A stretch of DNA of 32,857 bases from Pseudaquidulcibacter sp964443435 (lineage in GTDB: Bacteria > Pseudomonadota > Alphaproteobacteria > Caulobacterales > Aquidulcibacteraceae): contig CAYUCW010000022.1 in NCBI GenBank assembly GCA_964443435.1, forward strand, positions 1-32,857, written 5' to 3'. Below are positions 18,164 to 26,556 of the stretch, piece after piece. A program made the position numbers and the translations under genes. Below the pieces are notes generated by a model that worked only from the letters and a program-made list of their open reading frames with translations, made no database searches and was not told the DNA's origin. How positions within the stretch are numbered: the first letter of the stretch is position 1; each line of letters opens with the position of its first letter.

Positions 18164-18316
18164 ATGGAATCTATGGTTTATTTAATTCCAATTGCGCTTG
18201 CGGTTGCAATTATTGCGATGTTCACATTTGTTTGGACGGTAAGAAATAAACAATATGACGATCCAAAAGGTAATGCCAGCCGAATTCTAATTACAGATGA
18301 TGATAAGCCGTTATAA
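18164..18316 (+). CDS. ccoS: cbb3 oxidase maturation protein CcoS
   Basis: This 50-residue protein starts one base after the ccoI stop. It has one membrane helix (VYLIPIALAVAIIAMFTFVW) and the family tail: W followed by NKQYDDPKGNASRIL and an acidic end (ITDDDKPL). CcoS is needed to insert cofactors into CcoN. It closes the ccoGHIS block; its stop codon touches that of the convergent DUF2189 gene with no base between them. Confidence 0.93.
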   Translation: MESMVYLIPIALAVAIIAMFTFVWTVRNKQYDDPKGNASRILITDDDKPL

Positions 18317-19069
18317 TTATTCAATAATATTTTTATAAGCGTGCCATGTAACATGCCCAAGCCAAGGGAAAATTATTATTAATGGCAAAAACAAAAGAAA
18401 CGCCGATAAAGCGACCATCATGCTTATTACAAATGCCCAAGAAAACATTGCCATTGGGTTTTTAAATACAACATATACAGATGCGCCCATTGCCGAAAAT
18501 GCACTTATATTCCTATCAAAGGCCAAGGGAATAGAAATTGCCGAAATTGAAAATCCTATAATAGATAAGATTGCACCAATTATTGTTCCAATTACCGCCA
18601 TGCTTACGCCCTCTGGGGTAAGAATGACAAATTGCATAAAATCGATTTCTTCTTTTATTGGATGATTACTTGTCGCTATTGCATAAAGTGAAAAGGCGAT
18701 AAGCGCCCAAATAGCTACTAAATTTAATAAAGTAAGGCCAATCAAGATAATTTGAATGGGTGATTTAGGGTTGCGGCTTTGTTCTTTATCTTCAAGCTTG
18801 CGGCTTTGCCTATAGACAAAAGTTGCAAGTAAAGGGCCTATAAATGCAAATGCCCCAATTGCCGCAGGTATATAAGTTCCTAAACCATTAAAATATAAAA
18901 ATACCAAAATACCTATTGAAATAATTGTAACCAATAAGCCAATTAAAAGACTGGGCTTACGCGAAAGCTTCAAAGATTCCCAGCCGGCGGACATCCATTT
19001 CCAATGCGCATCGCCTTTGAGCGACTTTATTTTTATGGTTTCATTCGGTTTAGAAGCGCTAATTTCCAT
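18317..19069 (-). CDS. DUF2189 family integral membrane protein
   Basis: The 250-residue polytopic protein has about six membrane helices. It carries the DUF2189 layout: WMSAGWESLKLSRKPSLLIGLL before helix 1, the GAFAFIGPLLATFVYRQSRKLE block, and a closing PWLGHVTWHAYKNII. Function is unknown for the family. Members often sit near cytochrome oxidase genes, and here it ends directly against ccoS, which is suggestive only. ATG at 19069 (MEISASKPNE) is the only good start. Confidence 0.82.
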   Translation of the reverse strand: MEISASKPNETIKIKSLKGDAHWKWMSAGWESLKLSRKPSLLIGLLVTIISIGILVFLYFNGLGTYIPAAIGAFAFIGPLLATFVYRQSRKLEDKEQSRNPKSPIQIILIGLTLLNLVAIWALIAFSLYAIATSNHPIKEEIDFMQFVILTPEGVSMAVIGTIIGAILSIIGFSISAISIPLAFDRNISAFSAMGASVYVVFKNPMAMFSWAFVISMMVALSAFLLFLPLIIIFPWLGHVTWHAYKNIIE

Positions 19070-19177
19070 TTTTTGCCCTTGATTGGTTTATTCTGATATT
19101 ATTAAGAATAAAACAATTTGCAATTGGTTATAATGCCGCATGTGGAGTCTATTTTTATTCTTTGAATTATGCGCATA

Positions 19178-19213
19178 AAAATAGTCCATTGCTTAAAAGA
19201 AATGGACTATTTT
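19178..19213 (-). terminator. Hairpin terminator of the JmjC-like/acetyltransferase unit
   Basis: AAATAGTCCATT and AATGGACTATTT form a 12-bp stem around a ten-base loop. Read on the minus strand it ends in a T-run. It lies about 25 bases after the corrected stop at 19238. Confidence 0.8.
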
Positions 19214-19237
19214 ATATGGCTTCAAAAAATTAGTATT

Positions 19238-20334
19238 CTAGCCAATCTGTTGTGGCGGATTAATTCCTTCATCAAAATGAATCTGCCCAAGATATTTTGG
19301 ATCAAGGCTAAAGCTTGGTTTTCTTGGATATTTATTGCCTTTATAGCCGCCCAAAGCTTTAATAATTCTTGCATNNNNNNNNNNNNNNNNNNNNNNNNNN
19401 NNNNNNNNNNNNNNNNNNNNNNNNNNNNNNNNNNNNNNNNNNNNNNNNNNNNNNNNNNNNNNNNNNNNNNNNNNTTTCTTGGATATTTATTGCCTTTATA
19501 GCCGCCCAAAGCTTTAATAATTCTTGCATAAGCAATTTTTGGAAGATCAATTATAGGGTTTGAGTTTTCAATTTTTGGATTAAGTCCATAATATCTTCTA
19601 AAGCACCCATTGGCATAAAGTGTATTAGCGCGAAGCGCTGCCTTAGTCGTCAAAAATTCAATTGAAAATGAAACATTCACACTATCATGGTTTACAATTC
19701 TATGTGGCGCGTTTTGTGGCCAAGTCACAAACTCCCCTGGAACTAAATCATGAATAAGCGCATTTTCATCCCAATTAGGATTTAATACTAATTGCTCATC
19801 ACGTTCTTTAATTGCAATTGCTTCAAGGCTTTCATTTTCGATATATGGCGCACTTGGCGGATATAAATAAATTCGTTTTTTGCCGCGTAATTGCATTAAT
19901 AAAACCAAAGGCATATCTGCATGATAAGATACATGTGCATTTGGCGATGATATAAGCATACCCATGTCATGCTTATAAGTATTTATTCCAGTTCTATCTT
20001 CGATTTGCTTAAATAAAGACTCGCAAAGTTCATTAATTTCAGGATTATGATGATTGCATTTTCTTAAGTTTAGCCAAAGCCTTCCGTTTTTTACGGCTTC
20101 TAATAATTCAGTAGAAGTTAATTCACCACGGCGACCCAAATACCATTCTTCTGAATCATTTGGGTTATATCCCATTGTATAAATTTCTAGGCTTTCTCTT
20201 GGATAATTATCAATTATTTTCGCTAAGCCTTCATCAGTGAATAAAGAGTTTTCATGAAAATTATGATTTACGATTTCAGTTTCAACCGTAAAATTTTTCA
20301 TGCTATTTGATTGCCATAAGATTTCATTGCTCAT
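19238..20334 (-). CDS. JmjC/cupin-like putative Fe(II)/2-oxoglutarate dioxygenase (split by artificial gap)
   Basis: The cupin-like core has an iron-ligand pattern of the JmjC kind: H138-x-D140 in SYHADMPLVLLMQLRGKKRIYLYPP, and distal H211 in WPQNAPHRIVNH. Its substrate is unknown. The N block at 19375-19474 lies within the 3' end, but the same 55 bases stand on both sides (19320-19374 and 19475-19529). Merging them removes 155 bases and gives a continuous 942-base frame of 313 residues ending GNKYPRKPSFSLDPKYLGQI and about 13 more residues, with TAG at 19238-19240. Reading straight through the N block would give a false, frameshifted tail. It lies ten bases after the acetyltransferase gene on the same strand, so the two are probably co-transcribed. 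Confidence 0.82.
19320..19529. repeat. 55-bp duplicate flanking a 100-N gap (assembly artefact)
   Basis: 19320-19374 and 19475-19529 are identical over 55 bases, with 100 N between them (19375-19474). A shared end of exactly 55 bases fits two de Bruijn contigs that overlap by one k-mer and were scaffolded without merging. Confidence 0.93.
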
Positions 20335-20344
20335 GTAGAATTTC

Positions 20345-21445
20345 CTAGCTATGTTTGATTACACGTTTCTTAGCGTTCAAAAATGCGTTTAGTACGCCTT
20401 TTGCGCGGTCAATTTGATTTAATTCAAGGCAGGCAATTTGATCAAACCTACGATATAACTTATTGTAAATATTGCCTAATTTGCCAGATTTTAAATTTTG
20501 TTTTGGGCCATTATCGGTAAGTAAGCAGTTTTTCACTATAAAATGGTTATTTGTAAATGAATCTTTATAATGCGAGTGTCCAGTCGCTAAATCATAATAT
20601 GCAACACCACTTTGAACTAAGGCATCATGGCAATCAGTAAGGAAAATTTGTCCTGGTGAATATTTGAAATATTCGGGATCATATGAAGCAATCCATGCAT
20701 GAACCCTAGAATTAAGTCTTACACCAAAATGCATACATACAGGTATGCCGGCAATTTTCATTGTAAGCATTACGCCATGAAGACCATTTGTATCGGCCTC
20801 ACAAAGTTTTTTAAACATTGCTTTCACCCAATCAGGTGAAACAAAATTATGAATACCAGTTTCTTTTATTTGCTGGTTCTTAAGTTCAATCATGCGATCG
20901 AAACTTTTCGGGCATTTATCTTCGAAAACAAATTCTATTTCGCCTAAATCATCATTTATACGACGTTTTAAGCGATTAATATTTTTACGATGCTTTTTGC
21001 TTGCTGTATTGTAAATTTCGTCATGTACTAAATCAATTCCAAAAGCATTATCAATTTCGCCATAAGTTTCACCACAAATATTATATGGATCTAATAAGCC
21101 AATTGCTTTGAATTTTTTTATGCCAGCAAGTTTAAGCGCGACTTCAGCCTTTAATGGAGAATTTTCATAAGTTAAAATTGCGCTATAGTCTGAAAATGGT
21201 GCCCCAACTGGACGTGCAAAGCCATTGCCACGATTATGAAATGCTAAAAAGCCAATCGGCGTTTCATTTTCATAAAAGACCGCAACTTCAACATCATCTC
21301 TAACTTCGCTTAGGGTTTTAACAAATTCAAAACTAAGAATTGGTGATTTGAATAAATCATTTTGTCCGCATATTTCATGCCAAATACTTATTTCATTGGC
21401 ACTTAGACTATCGGCTTTTTTTATTTTACAATTTATTTCAGACAC
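20345..21445 (-). CDS. GNAT/FemAB-type acetyltransferase (CelD-like)
   Basis: The 366-residue cytosolic protein has the CelD/BcsL double-GNAT layout. The central NTASKKHRKNINRLKRRINDDLGEIEFVFE segment and the C-terminal ARVHAWIASYDPEYFKYSPGQIFL...YYDLATGHSHYKDSF-type region are characteristic. Relatives act on polysaccharide or cell-envelope precursors; Caulobacter HfsK, which modifies holdfast polysaccharide, belongs to this broad group. Holdfast involvement here is inference only. The start is GTG at 21445, with AAGGTG a few bases upstream. The JmjC-like gene follows ten bases downstream. Confidence 0.8.
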   Translation of the reverse strand: MSEINCKIKKADSLSANEISIWHEICGQNDLFKSPILSFEFVKTLSEVRDDVEVAVFYENETPIGFLAFHNRGNGFARPVGAPFSDYSAILTYENSPLKAEVALKLAGIKKFKAIGLLDPYNICGETYGEIDNAFGIDLVHDEIYNTASKKHRKNINRLKRRINDDLGEIEFVFEDKCPKSFDRMIELKNQQIKETGIHNFVSPDWVKAMFKKLCEADTNGLHGVMLTMKIAGIPVCMHFGVRLNSRVHAWIASYDPEYFKYSPGQIFLTDCHDALVQSGVAYYDLATGHSHYKDSFTNNHFIVKNCLLTDNGPKQNLKSGKLGNIYNKLYRRFDQIACLELNQIDRAKGVLNAFLNAKKRVIKHS

Positions 21446-21511
21446 TTTTTCACCTTATAAATGCTCAATAGAGCAAAAAGGTAAAATTCATGATAATATT
21501 TAGTTTAAATT

Positions 21512-22447
21512 TTATCTAATCTCAGTTGGTGCTATTGAATATGAAGTATTGCAAAACTCACAAATTGCGTTGATTTTACCATTTTCATCCAATAAATCGT
21601 CATAATCTTCGTTAATATATTGTTTCATAAGCGAAACTAAACGATCTTTTGAACAATTACATTTTGCGATTAATAATTTGGGCTCAAAAACTCTAACGCC
21701 TTCTTCGTGATAAAGATTATATAAAAGGCTGGCGATTGGGGTTTGAGTTTCTAATAATTCTTCTTCTTTCAGAGTATTGAATTTTAAAACTGCTTCATTC
21801 CAATCTTCATCAGTATCACCGCGTAAATCATCATTAGCGATTTTTTGAATCATAATTCCATAAGCGCGCCATTCAGGATGACTTGTATCAAAAGCCGTCT
21901 CTGTAGCGGCTAAAATTCTTGTTGGAATTTGCTCAGACTTAGCGAAATAATGCTCTGCTAGCTCTGAAATAGTTTGCGAGTCTTCAAATGCAACATTGCC
22001 TTGATAGCGTTCCACAGAGCTAACTAAATCAAGAGTATTAAGCATAAATCCTTCACCAAATAAGTCTTTTAAACTTGGCTCTGGATTAGACTTTAAAATT
22101 TCTTCTAGTTTATCTTTATTATGCTTAATTGTGCCGCGCAAAGTTCCATTATGAGTATATTCGGCAACTATAAAGTCGAAAGCAAGGTCTTTTCTTTCAT
22201 GTTCCGCGCGAATTTCTACTATAAGTTTGCCTTCCATTTTAAGGCCAGCACCCATAATTACGCAAACAACAAGTAATTCACCTAATAATTTTGCCGCAAC
22301 CGGATTAAGATTATGTCTTGCAATAATATCATCTGCGGTAGCAGGGCCAAGTCGTACTATTTGACCTTTTATTGGCGTATCTTCAAGCGTGAATCCGATA
22401 ACCAAATCATCAGAATTGGTCATAATTGAATTTATTTCAGTTTCCAT
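21512..22447 (-). CDS. hslO: Redox-regulated chaperone Hsp33
   Basis: The 311-residue protein has the N-terminal Hsp33 fold and the zinc-binding redox switch at the C-terminus: C263-x-C265 (KCNCSKDRL) and C296-x2-C299 (CEFCNTSY). On oxidation the four cysteines lose zinc and form disulfides, turning on holdase activity against unfolding proteins. ATG at 22447 lies four bases after the argF stop, so it is the third gene of argD-argF-hslO, an order I recall as common in alphaproteobacteria. A second ATG at 22423 is possible but has no better ribosome site. Confidence 0.95.
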   Translation of the reverse strand: METEINSIMTNSDDLVIGFTLEDTPIKGQIVRLGPATADDIIARHNLNPVAAKLLGELLVVCVIMGAGLKMEGKLIVEIRAEHERKDLAFDFIVAEYTHNGTLRGTIKHNKDKLEEILKSNPEPSLKDLFGEGFMLNTLDLVSSVERYQGNVAFEDSQTISELAEHYFAKSEQIPTRILAATETAFDTSHPEWRAYGIMIQKIANDDLRGDTDEDWNEAVLKFNTLKEEELLETQTPIASLLYNLYHEEGVRVFEPKLLIAKCNCSKDRLVSLMKQYINEDYDDLLDENGKINAICEFCNTSYSIAPTEIR

Positions 22448-22451
22448 AAGA

Positions 22452-23372
22452 TTATTTTTCTAAACACCATCTCATAATTGCTTTTTGGGCATGAATTCTA
22501 TTTTCGGCCTCATCAAAAACAAGGCTGTTTTTGCCATCTATAACATCAGCGGTTACTTCTTCACCTCTATGAGCAGGTAAGCAGTGTAAGAAAACGGCAT
22601 TTGCTTGTGCAATTGACATAAGTTCTTCATCAACTTGATAAGGGCCAAGTGCTTGCATACGCTCGCTTGCATTTGTATCACCCATAGAAACCCAAGTATC
22701 AGTAATGACACTATCGGCGCCTTTAACGGCACTTAGTTTATCACTAGTGACATTAATTTTTGCGCCTTTTGCAATAGCTTTTTCTACAATTTCTTTAGGT
22801 GGCATATAGCCATTTGGGCATGCGCAATTAAGTTCAAAACCAAAAACTGATGCGGCTTCAATAAAGCTAGTTAGAACATTATTTCCATCACCAACCCAAG
22901 AAAGGCGTGAGCCTTTAAGATTAATTCCTGCTTCTTCAAGGGTTTGTAAATCCGCCATTATTTGGCAAGGATGTGAATAGTCAGTAAGTCCATTAATGAC
23001 AGGTACTGTTGACCATTTCGCAAGTTCAAGAACGCTTTCATGGCTATTGGCCCTAAGCATAATAATATCTACCATTCTTGATAATACGCGCGCTGTATCG
23101 GCAATGGTTTCACCGCGTCCCAATTGCGAAGTACTGGCATCAAGGATTAATGCGCTTCCGCCTAATTGGCGCATGCCAACATCAAAAGATACTCTTGTCC
23201 GAGTTGATGATTTTTCAAAAATCATAGCAAGAATATGATCTTTTAATGGGGCGCCTTCATCAATAAAACCTTTAGGCTTATTTAAACGTGCTTTTTTTGC
23301 ACGCTTGGCTTCATCAAGAATAGCCCTTAATTCACTTGGCGCAATTAAATCAATATCAATAAAATGTTTCAT
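22452..23372 (-). CDS. argF: Ornithine carbamoyltransferase
   Basis: The 306-residue enzyme joins carbamoyl phosphate and ornithine to citrulline in arginine synthesis. Motifs are STRTR at 56-60 (carbamoyl phosphate), HPCQ at 134-137, and HCLPAHRG at 263-270 (ornithine site). Its ATG overlaps the argD stop by one base (TAATG), which implies coupled translation. Confidence 0.97.
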   Translation of the reverse strand: MKHFIDIDLIAPSELRAILDEAKRAKKARLNKPKGFIDEGAPLKDHILAMIFEKSSTRTRVSFDVGMRQLGGSALILDASTSQLGRGETIADTARVLSRMVDIIMLRANSHESVLELAKWSTVPVINGLTDYSHPCQIMADLQTLEEAGINLKGSRLSWVGDGNNVLTSFIEAASVFGFELNCACPNGYMPPKEIVEKAIAKGAKINVTSDKLSAVKGADSVITDTWVSMGDTNASERMQALGPYQVDEELMSIAQANAVFLHCLPAHRGEEVTADVIDGKNSLVFDEAENRIHAQKAIMRWCLEK

Positions 23373-24574
23373 TATGAATTTGCCTTATTCGCTTTGATAG
23401 TTGCAAATGCTTTATCAAGTATAGAAATGCATTCCGAAACATCTTTTTGAGTAATTATAAGAGGTGGAAGTATTCTTAGAACATTGCCACCGGCTACCGC
23501 AACTAAAAGCCCATTTTTAAAAGCTTCATTGCGAATTAATAATGGATCAATAGATAATTTTATACCTCTTAAAAGGCCTTTACCTCTAAGTTCTAAAACT
23601 AAATCAGGGTATGTATCTTTTAAAGATTCAAGTCCTTGGGTAAGCGCATTTGCGGCATTATTCACATTATCCAAGAATTCGGGCTTAGTTATTTCGTCAA
23701 AAACGGCGTGTCCAATTGCCATTGCCATGGGGTTGCCGCCAAATGTAGAGCCATGCGTGCCCTTAACCATGCCTTTTGCCGCTTCTTTAGTAGCAAGGCA
23801 AGCGCCAATAGGGAAGCCGCCGCCAATACCTTTGGCAAGTGCCATTATGTCTGGCGTTACACTTGAATATTCATAAGCAAACATTTTACCGCTTCTTGCT
23901 GCACCACATTGAACTTCATCATAAATAAGTAAAATGTCGTTTTCATCACAGATTTGACGAATTTCTTTTAAATATTCATCTGAAGCACTTCTTACGCCGC
24001 CTTCGCCTTGAATTGGTTCAAGTAAAATACCTGCTGTATTTTCATCAATAGCGGCTTTTAGTGCATCAATATCAAGGAATGGCACATTCTTAAAGCCTGG
24101 CATTGGCGGCCCAAAGCCTTCAAGATAACTAGGGTTTCCAGCTGAATTTATACCTGCATAAGTTCTTCCATGGAATGCGCCATCAAAGCCAATAATATCA
24201 ATTTTGTGCGGATTACCATTTGCAAAATGATATCTTCTGCATGTTTTTATACAAGCCTCGATGGCTTCGGTTCCTGAATTACTAAAAAACACATAATCAG
24301 CAAATGAAATAGAAACCCATTTAGCCGCAAGTTCTTTTTGTAATTCAGTTTGATACGCATTCGAAACATGCCAAACCTTGCTTGCTTGTTTGTTAATTGC
24401 ATCAACAAGAATAGGGTGACAGTGACCCAAGCTATTGGTTGCAATTCCTGCTACGAAATCAAGGTATCGTTTACCATTCTCATCAAAAAGCTCAGCGCCA
24501 CGGCCTTCAGTAAAATTAACTGAAGCGGGCGGATATACTGGCATTAATGGTGAGCTGGATTGTAATTCTTCCAT
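23372..24574 (-). CDS. argD: Acetylornithine aminotransferase
   Basis: A 400-residue class III PLP aminotransferase, converting N-acetylglutamate semialdehyde and glutamate to N-acetylornithine (and often acting in the lysine pathway too). NSGTEA at 99-104 is the phosphate loop, D219-E220-V-Q is the pyridine-N contact, and K248 in LAKGIGGGFPIG is the PLP lysine. It is the first gene of the minus-strand operon and diverges from gcrA. Confidence 0.96.
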   Translation of the reverse strand: MEELQSSSPLMPVYPPASVNFTEGRGAELFDENGKRYLDFVAGIATNSLGHCHPILVDAINKQASKVWHVSNAYQTELQKELAAKWVSISFADYVFFSNSGTEAIEACIKTCRRYHFANGNPHKIDIIGFDGAFHGRTYAGINSAGNPSYLEGFGPPMPGFKNVPFLDIDALKAAIDENTAGILLEPIQGEGGVRSASDEYLKEIRQICDENDILLIYDEVQCGAARSGKMFAYEYSSVTPDIMALAKGIGGGFPIGACLATKEAAKGMVKGTHGSTFGGNPMAMAIGHAVFDEITKPEFLDNVNNAANALTQGLESLKDTYPDLVLELRGKGLLRGIKLSIDPLLIRNEAFKNGLLVAVAGGNVLRILPPLIITQKDVSECISILDKAFATIKANKANS

Positions 24575-24882
24575 GTAAATTAGACCTGATTATTTATTAA
24601 GTATAAAAAAGCGCATCTATTAGCTTTTTATACGCGCTAAAGCCATAATTAATTATAGTTGTGACTAAGTTTTTACATTAGTTATTTTATAAATATTGCA
24701 CACAATATATAGAATTTAATATTGGGTGAAATAGTTAATAGTGAATTGCCTGTGGAAAACATGCATACTAGGTATTGTGGTTTTTTAATTATAGACATAC
24801 GATAAGTAGATGTTAAAGCTTGAAACGTGTTAATAAATTGCGTATCAAGTATATATTATTATACTATATATAGGGGTCATCT
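24575..24882. promoter_or_regulatory. Divergent argD-gcrA intergenic region
   Basis: Promoters for both genes must lie in these 308 AT-rich bases. On the argD side, GTATAAAAA...TTTTTATAC arms (about 24601-24633) can form a hairpin that competes with an AGCGC/GCGCT pairing (24610-24614 with 24634-24638). On the gcrA side, TGTGGAAAA at 24751-24759 differs by one base from a DnaA box in the reverse direction. TATACTATATATAG just upstream of the gcrA ribosome site resembles -10 sequence. No perfect TTAA-N7-TTAA or GANTC was seen. Confidence 0.5.
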
Positions 24883-25446
24883 ATGAGCTGGACAGACGAG
24901 CGGGTCGAATTATTAAAAAAGCTTTGGATTGATGGTTTATCAGCAAGCCAGATCGCAAAGCAATTAGGTAGTGTGACAAGAAATGCCGTAATTGGTAAAG
25001 TTCATAGGCTTGGACTGGCTGGAAGAGCTATGCCATCACGCCCTGTAAAGAGAGTTGCGGTTAAAGTTAAGCCAGTTGTTCTTTCTGTTGCCAAAGAAAC
25101 AATAGCTAAACCAATTGCCAAACCGGTGATTGAAGATGCACCTGCTAAACGTGAAATTATTGCAGGCCGTCCTGTTCCTGCTGATACTCATGCTTTAGAA
25201 GCAGCTAATAAAAGAACTCATGATGGTGCTTTGATTGGTGTATTGGATTTAGGGCGCAATATGTGCAAATGGCCAATTGGCGACCCTACAGATCCAGACT
25301 TTGGTTTCTGTGGTTCAAAAACCCATGGTGATTGGCCTTATTGCAAAGATCATGGCGAAATTGCTTATCAGCCACAATTAAACAGACGCGGTCCGCAATC
25401 TAATTCTGATAAAATAATAGAAGAAGAACTTAAAAAAGCAGTATAA
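24883..25446 (+). CDS. gcrA: Cell-cycle regulator GcrA
   Basis: The 187-residue protein opens with the GcrA helix-turn-helix MSWTDERVELLKKLWIDGLSASQIAKQLG...VTRNAVIGKVHRLGL-type segment (residues 1-45). A variable Lys/Pro-rich linker follows, then the conserved C-terminal sigma-binding domain (CKWPIGDPTDPDFGFCGSKT and PYCKDHGEIAYQP). In Caulobacter, GcrA binds sigma-70 and acts at promoters with CcrM-methylated GANTC sites in S-phase. AGGGG lies about seven bases before ATG. The gene is monocistronic, with its own terminator. Confidence 0.96.
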   Translation: MSWTDERVELLKKLWIDGLSASQIAKQLGSVTRNAVIGKVHRLGLAGRAMPSRPVKRVAVKVKPVVLSVAKETIAKPIAKPVIEDAPAKREIIAGRPVPADTHALEAANKRTHDGALIGVLDLGRNMCKWPIGDPTDPDFGFCGSKTHGDWPYCKDHGEIAYQPQLNRRGPQSNSDKIIEEELKKAV

Positions 25447-25469
25447 ATTTTATAAAACTTTTAATTATT

Positions 25470-25499
25470 AGCGCGTCTTTGATTAAGGCGCGCTTTTTT
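25470..25499 (+). terminator. Rho-independent terminator of gcrA
   Basis: AGCGCG/CGCGCT stem, extended by CTTT/AAGG inside, followed by six T. It begins about 24 bases after the stop. Confidence 0.85.
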
Positions 25500-25647
25500 G
25501 TGTTAATATTTCACTGCAATTTTGCACTAAATTAACTGATAAAAGCAATTTGTTAACCACGTTAGTTTAGAATCACTTTGTTATCACGTTGTATTATATT
25601 CGTCTAAATAGCGAATAGTATAATCGTGGGCCAATGGAGCAAAAAAT
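25500..25647 (+). promoter_or_regulatory. flbT-flaF promoter region with CtrA half-site and GANTC
   Basis: TTAACCA at 25553-25559 matches a CtrA half-site, and GAATC at 25570-25574 is a CcrM GANTC site. Both lie within 100 bases of the flbT start. No -24/-12 sigma-54 element is visible, unlike at the flagellin genes. Confidence 0.45.
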
Positions 25648-26085
25648 ATGCCTTTGAAGCTTTCTTTAAAGCCAAACGAAAAAATCGTTCTTAATGGTGC
25701 TGTTATTCAAAACGGTGACAGAAGAACAACTATGCTATTACAAAATAAAGCTTCTGTATTGCGTGAAAAAGATATTATGCAGTCTGAAGATGCTGATACA
25801 CCAGCAAAAAGAATATATTTCCCGGTTATGATGATGTATCTTGCCAATGAAGATGCAGCAGATGTCTATAATGAGTTCGCATTAAGAATGACAGAATTCA
25901 TGGGCGCGGTTTCTCAAGTAAAAATTCTTGAGGAATGTGTGGCAATCTCTAGAGATGTCTTATCGGGTGATTATTATAAGGCACTTTCAAGATGCCGTAA
26001 ATTAATAGATTACGAAGCGGAAAGGTTGGGAAATGTCACTAAACGCATACCAGAAAATTCAAAGACAGGTAGAAACGCCGCGTGA
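25648..26085 (+). CDS. flbT: Flagellin synthesis regulator FlbT
   Basis: A 145-residue FlbT protein: MPLKLSLKPNEKIVLNGAVIQNGDRRTTMLLQN-type N-terminus, then KRIYFPVMMMYL. In Caulobacter, FlbT binds the flagellin mRNA 5' leader and destabilises it until the hook is finished. ATG at 25648 has GGAG upstream. Its last 53 bases overlap flaF in another frame, which suggests strong coupling of the two opposing regulators. Confidence 0.95.
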   Translation: MPLKLSLKPNEKIVLNGAVIQNGDRRTTMLLQNKASVLREKDIMQSEDADTPAKRIYFPVMMMYLANEDAADVYNEFALRMTEFMGAVSQVKILEECVAISRDVLSGDYYKALSRCRKLIDYEAERLGNVTKRIPENSKTGRNAA

Positions 26086-26413
26086 AATTGAATATCGCCT
26101 TTTTACTGCGGTAACTAGGGCGCTTATTGAAGCGGCGGAGCTTCCAAGGATTGAAATCTCAAAAAGAATGGATGCCCTTGATTGGAACCGTAAAGTTTGG
26201 ACTTTTATGGCAAGTGATTGCGCCGATGATTCAAATGGGCTTCCTGATCAATTGCGCGCAAACATAATTTCCTTGAGCATTTTCGTAGGTAAATATTCAT
26301 CAGAAATTATGCAAAAGAATGAATCTTTTGAGCCATTAATTGAAATCAATAAGGCCATTATGCAAGGCTTGCAAAGTCAAATAGAGCTTCAGGCAACTCA
26401 AGCCGCTGAATAA
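26033..26413 (+). CDS. flaF: Flagellin biosynthesis regulator FlaF
   Basis: A 126-residue FlaF protein (MSLNAYQKIQRQVETPREIEYRLF, then LDWNRKVWTFMASDC and LPDQLRANIISLSIFV). FlaF favours flagellin translation or secretion, opposing FlbT. ATG at 26033 lies inside the end of flbT with AAAGG upstream. A terminator follows 24 bases after the stop. Confidence 0.95.
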   Translation: MSLNAYQKIQRQVETPREIEYRLFTAVTRALIEAAELPRIEISKRMDALDWNRKVWTFMASDCADDSNGLPDQLRANIISLSIFVGKYSSEIMQKNESFEPLIEINKAIMQGLQSQIELQATQAAE

Positions 26414-26436
26414 TAAAATCTGTAAACGAATCAAAT

Positions 26437-26463
26437 GCCCGCATATTTTATGCGGGCTTTTTG
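26437..26463 (+). terminator. Rho-independent terminator of flbT-flaF
   Basis: GCCCGCA/TGCGGGC stem around a seven-base AT loop, followed by TTTTT. Confidence 0.9.
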
Positions 26464-26556
26464 TATATTTAATGTTATAACTCATTGGTAATACTATACC
26501 ATGCTTAGGTATGCATTTCAGCAAGCTGGCTATGAATATTTGCGTTGACGCAAAGG

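Noticed and set aside
19222..19374. Frameshifted C-terminal tail of the JmjC-like protein read through the N block
   Set aside because: It re-translates the duplicated 55-mer in another frame; merging the duplicate gives a clean alternative ending at 19238.
21452..21482. Hairpin between hslO and the acetyltransferase as an operon terminator
   Set aside because: The imperfect stem is not followed by a T-run on the minus strand and it overlaps the ribosome site of the next gene.
23484..23876. 130-codon plus-strand open frame inside argD
   Set aside because: It is an antisense shadow of argD codons; no family features.
25553..25571. Full CtrA box upstream of flbT
   Set aside because: Only the first half (TTAACCA) matches; the second TTAA at seven-base spacing is absent, so it is kept as a half-site.
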